Shown piece by piece: positions 12,091-22,582 of a stretch of DNA of 64,000 bases. Made by a program: the position numbers and the translations under genes. The number at the start of each line of letters is the position of its first letter. Positions within the stretch are counted from its first letter, which is position 1. Origin of the DNA: Imbricaverruca yamaguchii (taxonomy: Eukaryota > Arthropoda > Thecostraca > Neoverrucidae); the NCBI GenBank assembly GCA_034440575.1, contig JAOTOL010001141.1:161001-225000 (forward strand), written 5' to 3'. The notes beneath the pieces are model-generated. The model was not told the origin of the DNA. It ran no database searches and saw nothing but the letters and a program-made list of their open reading frames with translations.

Positions 12091-12861
12091 CATCAACAAT
12101 CATGACAAATTCTACTGATAAAGTCCTTCAAACTTCATTTTCTTCTCCGTCATATCACGACATATTATTTGCCACCAAGAAACAGCTAGGGATAGTTCGG
12201 AAAACTTCGGAAAACTGCCTCGGAAAGCCCAGGTGAGTCCCGTGAAAATGAAAAAAAAACAGGGGTTCCGAAATCCGATGTTTTTTTGTTTTTGTTTTTT
12301 TTGGGGGGAGGTGAAGTGGTTACTCTACCTCACCCTATTTCGGTACTCATATCGCCCCTGAGTGGTCAGATGCACAACCGAAATGTATCGAAAGTGTTCC
12401 TGAAATCCGGTGATTATTGTGGGGGAGGTGACTAGGTGGGTGGGACAAACTTTCCGAATTTTGTAATCCGAAAAATATAGTTGCCGAAATCCAACGATTT
12501 TTTGGGTGATGGGGGGGGGGGTGGAGTGGTGACTTTTTCGTTTTCCGTTTTCGATGCCTCGGATCGCCCCTGGTTGTAAGAAAATGTCCTGACACTTTCA
12601 CTTTTACCCTCTACTTTCCGCACCTACGATGCCCAGGATCTGATACACATGACCGCGCTAGATCGTGCTGACCGCAGGATCTAACCGTGAGAGCACAAGT
12701 TTAATGTGGCTCAAATGACTGACTCTTCTCGGAACGTGAGAACGCTCGCACTGTGCATGGTTCGCACCACCCTCGCGCTTCCTCCTGGCGTATCGTAATC
12801 GGATGGCTGCCAGGTGATGAGGTCGGATCGCATGACGCGCGTGGACTTCAATGGCCACCAC

Positions 12862-13515
12862 TTAGGCACAATTTCGGTGCGGTCGAGCAAATGTGCTGCA
12901 TATGAGCGACGCCGATGTGGTTGGAGAACGGGTTCCGCCTAAGTCTTCTGTCGTCAATTGCTTTAACGTGTGAAACGTGGATTTTAGAGTCGGGATATCA
13001 TCGATTTTCGTGCGTTTAATCGGCTCGGTTTCAACCGGCGTAGCTCGCAAACAAATGACTGATCGACACCAAACCGACACCGTGGTGTAGCCGAGACAAT
13101 CTCCAAGCTCGGAAGTGCAAACGTTTTCGCCGTACGTGGCACATGCATCCAAAGGAGGGGGCAAAGAATAGCCGGCCGTTTTCATCGCTTTTTCCGATTG
13201 GGTCTTGTGCTGGAAAACGGATAAAAGTGACCACACGCCGTGGCGTGCATTAGCTGGATCCATACACCGGCTATACTTTCCCCATTGACTATGGGCATCT
13301 ACGGCATACCAGGGGTCAGCCAACGCGACAAGAGTGACAAGTGTCGTGACCCATAAAACTGGCTCTTCTCCCCACTCCATGAACTTCTCGGTGAGACCAC
13401 ATTTTGGATAAAAAGTTATATATATGCATATCCCAAACGATTGTCATTCACGCAATACCTTTAGATTTTAACCAACGAAACAGCTTTTCATACAATCAAG
13501 AATGTCTTGAAGCAT
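12862..13515 (-). pseudogene. Unrecognised ORF, copy 1 (broken at its N-terminal side)
   Basis: The open frame 12862-13380 codes for 172 residues with GEEPVLWVTTLVTLVALADP (a possible membrane segment), later CATYGENVC, GDCLGYTTVSVWCRSVICL and KIDDIPTLKSTFHTLKQL. The same frame extends upstream to about 13515 but has two stops there. The duplicate at 32737-33380 is open across that part, yet frameshifted where this copy is intact. It has six or more Cys residues in its C-terminal half. I do not recognise the family. It may be an ORF of the large duplicated element. Confidence 0.4.
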
Positions 13516-13749
13516 TACCGAACATTATTTTCGGTTTTCCCAACCGGCTCATTGCATGGATGAATCGATTTGCTGGAGCCAACTTCATCGGTCGAAAATA
13601 ATGCAAGTCGCATGTGCTACGACACCAGTTAAGCTACCGTGTGAAGGATTTTATATAGGTGAATACATCTTATGTTGTCCGCTGGGAAATACAAATATGG
13701 TACACAATAATATAGAAATGAAGTTGGAAAAGGGCAGGACAACTCACAT

Positions 13750-14870
13750 CAGCTGAGGTCAGCTTAGGTTAGGTCAGGCCAGGTCCTGCTAGGTTAAATT
13801 AGATTTGGTGATATTCGGTTCGATTGGGTTTTGCTGTGCTGTGTTGTGTTGCGTTGTGTTGGGTTTGGTTAAGTTAGGCTAGGTTAATGCAGATTAGTTA
13901 ATTTCGCGCAACCTCGGTTCACAACTGCTCGGAGAAGGGAAGTATTATATACGGTCTATATGTAAGCTATGCATACTTTTACGATCAGTCGCTCTTGCTG
14001 CCACGCCAGCCAGCTGCCGTAGGAATGATTTGCCAGGTGAATGTAACTTACGCTGCATAGTTGGAATTGTAGCTGTTTTATAGGAAGTATGGAGACAAGG
14101 TTTATAAAGAAATATGCAGATGAAATTGGAAAATGGCAAGACAAATCATATAAAATACGGTCTGCTTACATCAGGTCATGTCAGCTCTGGTCCTGTTAGG
14201 TTAAGTTAGGTTTCGTGGTATTGGGTTAGGTTTGGTTGTACTGGGATGGACTGGGTTGGACTGACTGAGCTGGGCTGGGCTGGGCTAGGTTCGGTTAGTG
14301 TACATTAGTTAATTTCGTGTTAACTCGATTCAAATCAGCTTGGGGGGATCCTACACGATTTATACTTAGGCTATGCATACTCGTACGATCAATCGCTCTG
14401 GCGCTACATGACCGACGCAGTCTATGCGCCCCGAAACTCCAATAACAACAACGATAAATTGCTCGTGCTGCCACGCCAGCCAAGCTACCGTGAAAATTAT
14501 TTTCTAGGTGAATGTAACTTACGCTGCCTACCGGGAATTACAGCTGTGCTATAGGGAGCATAGAAATGAAGGTAGCCAAAAACAGAGAAGGTCGTATCAA
14601 ATGAGGTTTGCTTAGGTTAGGTCAAGTCCTGTTAGGTAGGTTAGGTTAGGTTGGGTTAGGCTATGTCAGGTTAAGTTATGCTTGGTCATGTTAGGTTAGG
14701 TTAGGTTGGGTTATGTTCGGTTAGGTTTCGCTTAAGTTTGGTTCAGTTTGGTTACATTTCGTTTTGGATTGATTCAGTTTGACTAGGTTTGTTTAGTTTT
14801 CGTTAGGTTTGGTTAGATTGGGTAAGATTTGGTTTGGCTAGTTTAGGTTAGGCTAGTGTTATGTTAGTGT
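13750..14870 (+). repeat. GGTTA-rich degenerate tracts in three ~400-480 bp higher-order units
   Basis: Tracts of TTAGGTTAGGTTAGG-like sequence lie at 13750-13900, 14185-14310 and 14605-14870. Each is preceded by a shared spacer (CGCCAGCCAGCTGCCG, GAATGTAACTTACGCTGC, then ATAGAAATGAAG). The core resembles the arthropod telomere unit TTAGG but is highly degenerate. Open frames here are not real. Confidence 0.8.
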
Positions 14871-15112
14871 AGACTTGCCAATTTTGGGTGAACTCCGTTC
14901 AAATCTGATCAGGAGCGAAATAGCCGGGATAGATTTTGGACACACTAATATGGTAGCGTGGCTGGTGTGCATCTAGTTGTAATTCAGGGTGGTTGTCTGG
15001 GCCGAAGACGGCAGTTAGCCGACGTCTTTGTGATGATGCAGATCATACCACGGTGGACGAGGGCCGGTCAGGTCCTTGCTAAATCAAGTGGTTTGCACAC
15101 TGTTGTCTTCGC

Positions 15113-15535
15113 TCGAAGTCAACTTTCCCAATACAAATATTTACTTTCGCCATAATCTCCCATTTTAACTCTAAAGGGCAAATATACAAAACTAATAAGT
15201 AATCAAAAACGGAAAAAGTTACAAATTCCTCTGGTGCGACGTTTTGTTGCATCCTAAGGTTAAGCAAACGCCGAATGTTTCATTAAAATATCTTCATCCG
15301 TTAAAGCGTGACGATTGGTTCAACTTTTTTGGAGGTGACGTCACTTGACCTTAAGTAACTCGTTGATCCTAGATGACCTGACTTCAAAATTATGACACAA
15401 CATGCCAAATTGATGTGGGAAAAGGTATGCTAAACTTTGGTGCGCTGCCGAGCGCCGTTCTTTCACAGTCCGCGGAAACCTTAGGGGGATCGTCAACGAC
15501 CCCCCTCCCCCCCACCTCGGTACGGCGCGGGTTAA
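15113..15535 (+). mobile_element. piggyBac-like MITE, half copy (copy 1)
   Basis: Matches the right half of 43602-44413 (GCATCCTAAGGTTAAGCAAAC, GACCTGACTTCAAAATTATG) and ends GCGCGGGTTAA at 15535. The left half is absent. Shared with 34.4-34.8 kb. Confidence 0.7.
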
Positions 15536-16782
15536 TCAGCAATTTGCATGAATTGCTTTACCAATCGCCGATTTAAATACTACATCGTCGAGCATTTTGA
15601 AAAATGCGCCAGTTTGACAATGTTTCGCTTATATTGGCAATCGTGCTCACATCACCTCACCACGTAGACATTGCTTTATGTCGCATTCGAGTACAGACTT
15701 CTTGCGGCTACCTCTCTCCTTTTTGGTAGCTGATGTTTGGAAAAGCATGTCAATAACGCATGGAATACGAACAGCCAGGTCAAAGGCAATCGAACACGTG
15801 CAATTGATAACACTGAAAATTATATTTGGACTACCAAGCAGATAACAATCCTTAAGACCACAGGGAAGTGAGCCGATGAGCCGCGAAGCAGACCACCATA
15901 TCCTCGTAGCGCCGGACGGAGGTCGGCGGCTCAGGCTATGAGCCAATGCTGGCTGTGAAACTCGACAACCTTGGTCTTCAGAGCCGATGGCAGACCTCGA
16001 ACGAAACGAAGGAATGTGTGCTGCAAGTCAGGCCAATGTTCGACCTGCAGCAGCGACAGGACGATGGCATGTGGTCCTTCGGACCGAGCTGGAGACCTAC
16101 AGGAGCACAAGGGGAGGGGAGAAACACAACCGCCTGACGCCTATGACTGATCTTTGTTAAATTATCAGCCTAATGGTGTCCAAACCGTAGCGATTTGATG
16201 GATGATGTAACGTGCGCAAGCTGGTAAACATTTTACGAATCGGACCCCCGGGCCCTGCCGGGCGGCCGGGCCCATGGCCGGAGGTGGGACATCGTCGGTT
16301 GTGCCGGGCAGCCGATGAAAATATCACAATAACTTTAATTATATCGGGTATATTGTCTTACAATTTTTAGCGTGAGGAAGTCCCGATGCATCGATTGCGT
16401 CCACCAAATTACATGTCATTCGGATCAGAAACAAAGTTAGCCGCCTGGCTTCTAGAAACCGGTACCAATACAAATGAGGATTGAAACGTCACCAATGCGA
16501 GGGTTAAGACTATATCCCATTGCATTTAAGAATTTAGACACCAGAGTAGGTGTATTTACCTATTATGCATTGATGCTAGGAGACGCAGGCCAATATCCAA
16601 CTGGGATTCCAAGAAACGTGTCTTGAATAAATTAATCGCCCTGCAGCATCTCGCGCGAATTGATCGACCTGCCATCTGTTAACAAGAGGTGAACCAGAGG
16701 TTTCTACGCCTGCCGGTTTGCCGCGCCGCCAAATGCGATAAGGACGAAAACGATTTCACGTAGCATATTTTCGCGGAGACGG

Positions 16783-17130
16783 TGTGGACATTTTGAACTG
16801 TGGACATTATGAACTGTGGACATTATGAACGTGTGGGCATTGTGACCTGTGGATATTATGAACTGTGGACAGTGTGAGCTGTGGAAGTTGTGAGCTGTGG
16901 ATATTATGAACTGTGGACAACATGAGCTGTGGACACTGAGCTGTGGACATTATGAACTGCGAAGAAAATAAACGTGTGGAAGTTATGAACTCGAGCTTGT
17001 GGACATTATGAACTGTGGATAGTATGACCTGTGGACAGTATGAACTCGTGGACATTATGAACTCGTGAACATTATGAACTTGTGGACGTTATGAACTTGT
17101 GGGTCCTTATGAACTGTGGACACTCTGAAC
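16783..17130 (-). repeat. 16-bp satellite array, - orientation
   Basis: Units read CTGTGGACATTATGAA. It meets an array of opposite orientation at 17153, with 22 bases between them. Confidence 0.92.
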
Positions 17131-17152
17131 TGTGAACATTGGTGACATATCA

Positions 17153-17525
17153 GAATGTCCACAGTTCACAGTGTCCACAGCTCACAGTGTCCACAAGTTC
17201 ATAATGTCCACAGCTCGCAGTGTCCACAGTTCACAATGTCCACATGTTCATAGCTTCCACAGCTCACAATGTCCACAGTTCATAATGTCCACAGGCCATA
17301 ATGTCCACAGCTCACACTGTCCACAGATCACAATGTCCACAGTTCACAGTGTCCACAGTTCATCAGTACCACAAGTTCATAACGTCCACAAGTTCATAAT
17401 GTCCACGAGTTCATAATGTCCACGAGTTCATAATGTCCACAGGTCATACTATCCACAGTTCATAATGTCCACAAGCTCGAGTTCATAACTTCCACACGTT
17501 TAATATCTTCGCTGTTCATAATGTT
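17153..17525 (+). repeat. 16-bp satellite array, + orientation
   Basis: Units read TTCATAATGTCCACAG. The first unit follows GGTGACATATCAGAATG, and the array closely matches 3799-4165. Confidence 0.92.
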
Positions 17526-18150
17526 TAGCTTCATACTGGCAGCGACCTCGGAGATATAGCCTGCAGAATTTTGCATAGGTCACATTGCAGGTCAATATTT
17601 GAGAGCGATCATCTTCAGTACTTTAAAACCTAGCATAGACATATAGCATATCTGTAGGATCGCAAAGACCTCTTCGTTTTATATCTGGGATCGGTTTTTA
17701 ATTTTGAACACATTTCAAAACTTTTGCCATTTGACCTCAGGTCACTTGATCTCCCGTGACCCCAAGCCACTTGATATTCACATTTGTAACCACATTTACT
17801 ATAGGGGTTATCGATTGACTTTCGAAGCAAAAAATAAAAATTATGTTTATATCCTGATAACTACTCATAATTTTTCTCCATTTTACCAGAGTTTATTGAT
17901 TTTCGCACGTTTTGTTGAGTGGTCGGGTCAGTCTTTTGCTAGCGATTGACCCCCAAAGCTCATAGGGCTATGATTTGAGATACGCACTTATCAGGCATGA
18001 TGAGATGAATCCGACCGTGCCCGATTTCATGACCTCAGTTCACCAGGTCACCTATCCAGTTCAGGTTAAATACATCAGTGGAGGTGGACATGGTAATGTC
18101 TGAAGACGTCTTGTACCCATAGTATGTAGTGAGATAGGTTCTGATTTACA
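17520..18150 (+). repeat. Second direct copy of the 7.8-8.5 kb repeat
   Basis: Starts immediately after the + oriented satellite (TTCATAATG then TTTAGCTTCATACTGGCAGC). It stays collinear with 7850-8480 until GTAGTGAGATAGG. Confidence 0.8.
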
Positions 18151-18512
18151 CCTAAATAAATATTCAATGTATGCCTGTTACGTAGTTAATGAGAATGATT
18201 GGCAAAATCATTCAATTCATAGTTTTGGTACCTCACCTTTGTTTTGCGGCTCGCGCGGTCAATCGCAGCTAGTCGACCTCGAAACTGATAACGGTCGGTC
18301 GAGATTTAAACAGCGACTGTTATGGGACGACGGTAGGGAGCATCATATTGGGAAGGGGTGAAATAGGAGATGAGGTATCGATGCCAATGGTTATCATCAG
18401 TAGGGCCGAAACGAGTACAGTACACATTACTGTCAGTCGTCTGAGTGAGGATAGCGCGTTAATACCGAGACATTGCGCGGGCCGTGTATATTTTACTGAA
18501 AAACGGTACATC

Positions 18513-19748
18513 GTTATTGCTGTGATCCGTTCGAGAAGCACAAAACACGTATCAAGAAGAATTTGCGAACGCTACCTGCTCATTTATTCCAAGTGGTGAA
18601 TGACGAACGCGTCGGAAATGGATATCTGCTATGTGTTAATTGTCTTGCTGCGCTGAGGAAAGATCCCAGCATCCCAGCATCCTGCAACCTATCACCAGAA
18701 TTCGAAGCAAATGGTGCGACACTACGAAGGAACCATAATCCTTTATGGTTCCTTCGTACGAAACATGCATGATGGAAAACGGCCTCAATTTCCCCAGGGA
18801 GCAGGGCGTCCTTTCCTTCTTATGATTAGTAGAGGACGAATACGAGGACAACAAGACATTGGAGGACACCATCATGTACAAACAGCGAGCTACAACTGAT
18901 CGTTGTACATTGCTCGATCATATTGAGCTGCGTGACGCGTTTATGACGACCTTGTCTAATAAGATCCGCAGTCTGACCAGACATCATAGAGTGGCGTACT
19001 TTTCAGGACTTGAAGGATTCAGTCGGTGTGGGCGAGGCAATAGTTGTAGGCGATTTTGTCGATAACTATACCTGTGATGTACTCGATGAGGGACAGAGTT
19101 ATCGTTGGTACGCTCCTCGAGTGACGGTTCATCCCTTTGCAGCTTATTGGAAAGAGGACAACTCCACAGTACATCAGAGTTTATGTGTTACATCCGATGC
19201 ACTGAAGGACAATGCTGCCATTCTCCACGCGTTCTTACAACAGTTAGTTCCTATTTTGAAGTCACTCGTCCCTGGTTTCAGAAAGATTCACTACGTTTCA
19301 GACGGATGCGCCGGTCAGTGCAAGAACCGCTTCAATTTTATGAACCTTTGCCGTCACAGTGAAGATTTCGATGTTGACTGCGAGTGGCACTTTTTCGGTA
19401 CCTCCCATGGCAAAAGCGTATGCGATGTGTCGGTGGTACAGTGAAAAGAGCGACGGCTATGAAGAGTTTGAGACGACCTAGCCAGAACCAGGTTCTGAGT
19501 GCTGAAGATATGCAACGGTTTCTTAGTGAAAAAATAATTTCGGTCATTCATTTCCTATTCGTTTCCAAAGTGACTGAATCACTTAAAGAGCGGTACGCCA
19601 AGGCTCTCACCGTCGAGGGTACACACAGGATTCATAAGTATATACCAGTTGACCGGTTTCACATCATTGCCTCCGAATTATCATCCAGTACTGTAGGAGT
19701 TCATGTTCGCGTTTATAGGGATGAGGTGGTAAACGTTATTATGTGGTT
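18513..19748 (+). pseudogene. Transposase-like gene, frameshifted (copy 1)
   Basis: The N-terminal piece begins near 18516 with CCDPFEKHKTRIKKNLRTLP and has CVNC (a likely zinc site). A middle piece VVGDFVDNYTCDVLDEGQSY leads to VTVHPFAAYW, KIHYVSDGCAGQCKNRFNF and CEWHFFGTSHGKS. The last piece is GGTVKRATAMKSL, ending near 19748. The pattern HPF..Y, SDG...Q.KNR.N, EWHFF.TSHGKG.CDG.GG..KR belongs to a family of proteins seen repeatedly in invertebrate genomes that I take to be transposases; I cannot name the superfamily. One-base shifts lie near 19000 (extra T) and 19425 (missing base), and another break near 18770-18870 is filled by a hairpin. Confidence 0.7.
18723..18758. other. 15-bp hairpin inside the transposase-like pseudogene
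   Basis: TACGAAGGAACCATA and its exact complement, with loop ATCCTT. It sits where the N-terminal frame of the transposase-like gene breaks off. Confidence 0.8.
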
Positions 19749-19989
19749 GATTTTAGGCGTTCAAGTGTGAGCGAATGTAGGGATGCCAATACAAAAACGC
19801 GTGATGATATTTGCATTGGCTTGTGGATACGTAATTTTGTTGTTCGAGGATTCGTTTGATCTTATGTCGATATTATTGTTATTATGCATATAGGTGCATA
19901 CGGTGGTATGTTGCCAATGTTTATTTTTAACTTTGCATGTGAAATGAAAAAATGTTGGCATATTAATGCTACCACTAAAAACTATTTAC

Positions 19990-20385
19990 GCTAAGAGATC
20001 AAGAGATACATAGATCAAGAGATCAATAGATACAGATAACAAGAGATACAGAGATCACAAAAACGAGTTGCAGAGATCAAGAGATACAGAGTTCAAGAGA
20101 TACAGAGATCAAAAAGATACAGAGATCAATAGATACAGAGATCAAGAGATACAGAGATCAAGAGATGCAGAGATCAAGAGTTCAAAGATCAAGAATCATA
20201 GATGAAAAAGATGCAGATATATCAAGATTGATGGAGAGGTCAAGGCAAGATATCAAGATATGCAGAAAGATCAAGACAGATGCAGAGAGATCAAGAGAGA
20301 TGCAGATAGATCAAGTGCTGTGCAGAGAGATCAAGATATCTATAGATCAAGAGATCAAGAGAAATCATGAGATCTAGAGGGTTCA
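19990..20385 (+). repeat. GATCAAGAGATACAGA minisatellite
   Basis: About 16-bp units AGAGATCAAGAGATAC that become irregular rightward. Confidence 0.85.
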
Positions 20386-20449
20386 AGAGGTGAAAAGAGT
20401 GAGGGAGAAGGGGGAGAGGAATATATGGATGTTATATGGATATAGAGAT

Positions 20450-20450
<1 letters not shown>

Positions 20451-20501
<51 letters not shown>

Positions 20502-20525
20502 TGACTGATTATATTATATATATTA

Positions 20526-20600
<75 letters not shown>
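20451..20600. repeat. (AT)n microsatellite
   Basis: Long TATATA runs broken by TTTTTTTTTGACTGATT. Confidence 0.95.
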
Positions 20601-20602
<2 letters not shown>

Positions 20603-21194
20603 TTAGGTATACGTGCGCATTCAGATGTTCGGTGCCTGTGTTTGCCGACATTAAATTCCGGATTTGCAGGATTCGCAGGCGTTTTACCATCCAACGCCCG
20701 GCAGCCGTCCCAGAGACTCGTGTTTCGCGACGTCACCTCTCGCCGAGCCGGGCCGCGACGTCGAGCGCCCGGCCAACGCAGGCTGGGAATCTGACGACTG
20801 CAGTGGCGGACACAGTTGTTGAACTATACCTCACTTTGTCAACGTGTACAGTATCTTCAGATCTGTGTGCTGCTGCGCTGTTGGCGCATCATCTTTTCCT
20901 TGTCACTGTCATGTGGAGGTGTCCTTGGAGATCAAGCTGAAGACGCCACTGGCAACGTGCACATGCCACTGAATACGGCGCGGGTGAGGAACTATATCTT
21001 GCGGTCGTTGGGGAGGGGAGGGGTAGTTGATTCGTGGTCTTCCCACGCAGGCTTGGGATTGGGCTGCTGAGAACTGGCACCAGCGGATGGTCTGGACTGA
21101 CGTGGTTTACTGGTTTAATGTCGATACACATATGTATAATGCAAGGTGTTGAACTATATGTCAAATGTATGGCTTTTTAACCTTGAAGTCATAC
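20601..21194 (+). other. GC-rich single-copy stretch, no gene recognised
   Basis: It has no repeat copy in the window and a higher CpG content. A frame near 20870-20985 has a hydrophobic run and ends at a donor-like GCG/GTGAGG (20984), but no ATG or homology supports an exon. Confidence 0.35.
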
Positions 21195-22582
21195 TGCTCG
21201 CATGCTAGGAACTAGGAGAACATGTTAGCCAATTAATACAATCAGTTACTCAGTTTGCATGGGCCGCGATAATTCAAATTTCTACCTTAAACAGCGCAGC
21301 GTCGCATTTGTCGTCCCATGAAAACGTTTTTCCTACGTCAGTAAGTTCAAATTCAGCGCGGGCGTAAATCCTGCCCCCCCCGAAAAAGGATTTTAGCAAT
21401 GGGAACGGATTTAGTTTATATTTACGGTGAAAACAAAAACGTGACTCATCTCCGTGTCGCGTTAGACAAAAAAAAACTGTCTTAATCTACTTCCATGTGG
21501 ACAATGAAAATGCTTCGAGGGAAGGTGAACTTCAAGTGATGCTGGGGCTGGTGCGAGATCACCAATTATTTCGTGCTACCATCGGCAACAGGCATCGCAA
21601 TGCACACGTCAGTTCGTGCTGAGAACGTAAATCGAAGTTGTTCGAGCATGACAATTTGATTGGTACCCCTATAGTCAGAAAAACCAGAAAAAGTAGGTAT
21701 ATTTATACCTTGAAATCCATCTTATTGACCACAAATAAAGCAAGAAGTAACGCAATGAAGCTGTGGTGATCGCTTAGGATGTAATATGATATCGGTACTA
21801 CTTATTGTATTTTTTAAGTTTAATAAGGCGAATGACAACATCATCACTGTAGATACTGTGATGCCAGTATGGAAAAATGCCCCTCCAACTTGAAAGTCGG
21901 TATGGCAGGGCCTCATCAACTTCCAAATACATGTTTGATTTTTACAGTTGGTAAAAATATTTTTAAAATTCCCGATGTCTACAATAAAGTGGCCGAAGTC
22001 TGGCTATTTTTTGGATGTGTGGGCATAGCATCTACTGAGCTTATCTGGTGACTTCGTGTGATATGCTCATGTTCCTCTGTCTTGCTACAGTGTTCATAAC
22101 AAAAGTTTCCCATGAAGTGAAGGAAACCTTAATTAAAGACGTCATTGCTGCAATCATTGGGTAGGGAAACCGTGTCTAGTTGATACACTTGTGACGAAAC
22201 TCAACATAACTCATCACTTTGGAGGGGTAGCGAGGAGATAACTACATCTACGCCAAGCCTAAACCTGGTATCATCACGATATTTTGTTTTCGTGGCGCCC
22301 TCTGCTTTCCATCAGAGAGCAAATCACCGCGCAAATATCGGTTCATCAACTTAACCCGCAATAGGGTTAAATCGTTAATAATGGTAGGTTAAGTTGATAT
22401 AATATAAGTTAAGTACACTATGTTGTGCATATAGGTGGTACTGGTTTGCGCCTTTTCAAAAGTCCATATTTCACGCTTATAGTAATAAGTCTGGTGTGAG
22501 TTTTGAGTATTGTCTGACCATAGCTAATGGTTTATGCTATTTATGGAATGGTCGAACGTTCATTCCTTAGATATCTTGATAC
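21195..22582 (-). repeat. Right arm of the 18-kb-spaced inverted repeat
   Basis: Matches 1350-2912 in reverse orientation, with moderate divergence and small indels. It preserves the SINE-free site at 21395-21406. Confidence 0.85.

Larger units (their letters stand above)
8505..17125 (+). repeat. Long direct duplication, copy 1
   Basis: Collinear with 28440-36600 over most of its length: the MITE at 10.24 kb, CR1 piece at 11.55, SINE at 11.93, ORF at 12.9, GGTTA tracts at 13.75-14.87, MITE half at 15.1, GC-rich block near 15.85-16.14, and satellite from 16.78. Differences are an inversion at about 8505-8832, a 1-kb degenerate array present only in copy 2, and about 590 bp missing from copy 2 (14.00-14.60 kb here). 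Confidence 0.88.

Noticed and set aside
15647..15946. 99-codon minus-strand ORF with an equal-length counterpart at 34931-35230
   Set aside because: Most differences between the copies change the amino acid, often non-conservatively, so there is no sign of selection on this frame.
20816..20984. Possible signal-peptide exon ending at a GTGAGG donor
   Set aside because: No ATG in frame at the start, no homology and no partner exon nearby.
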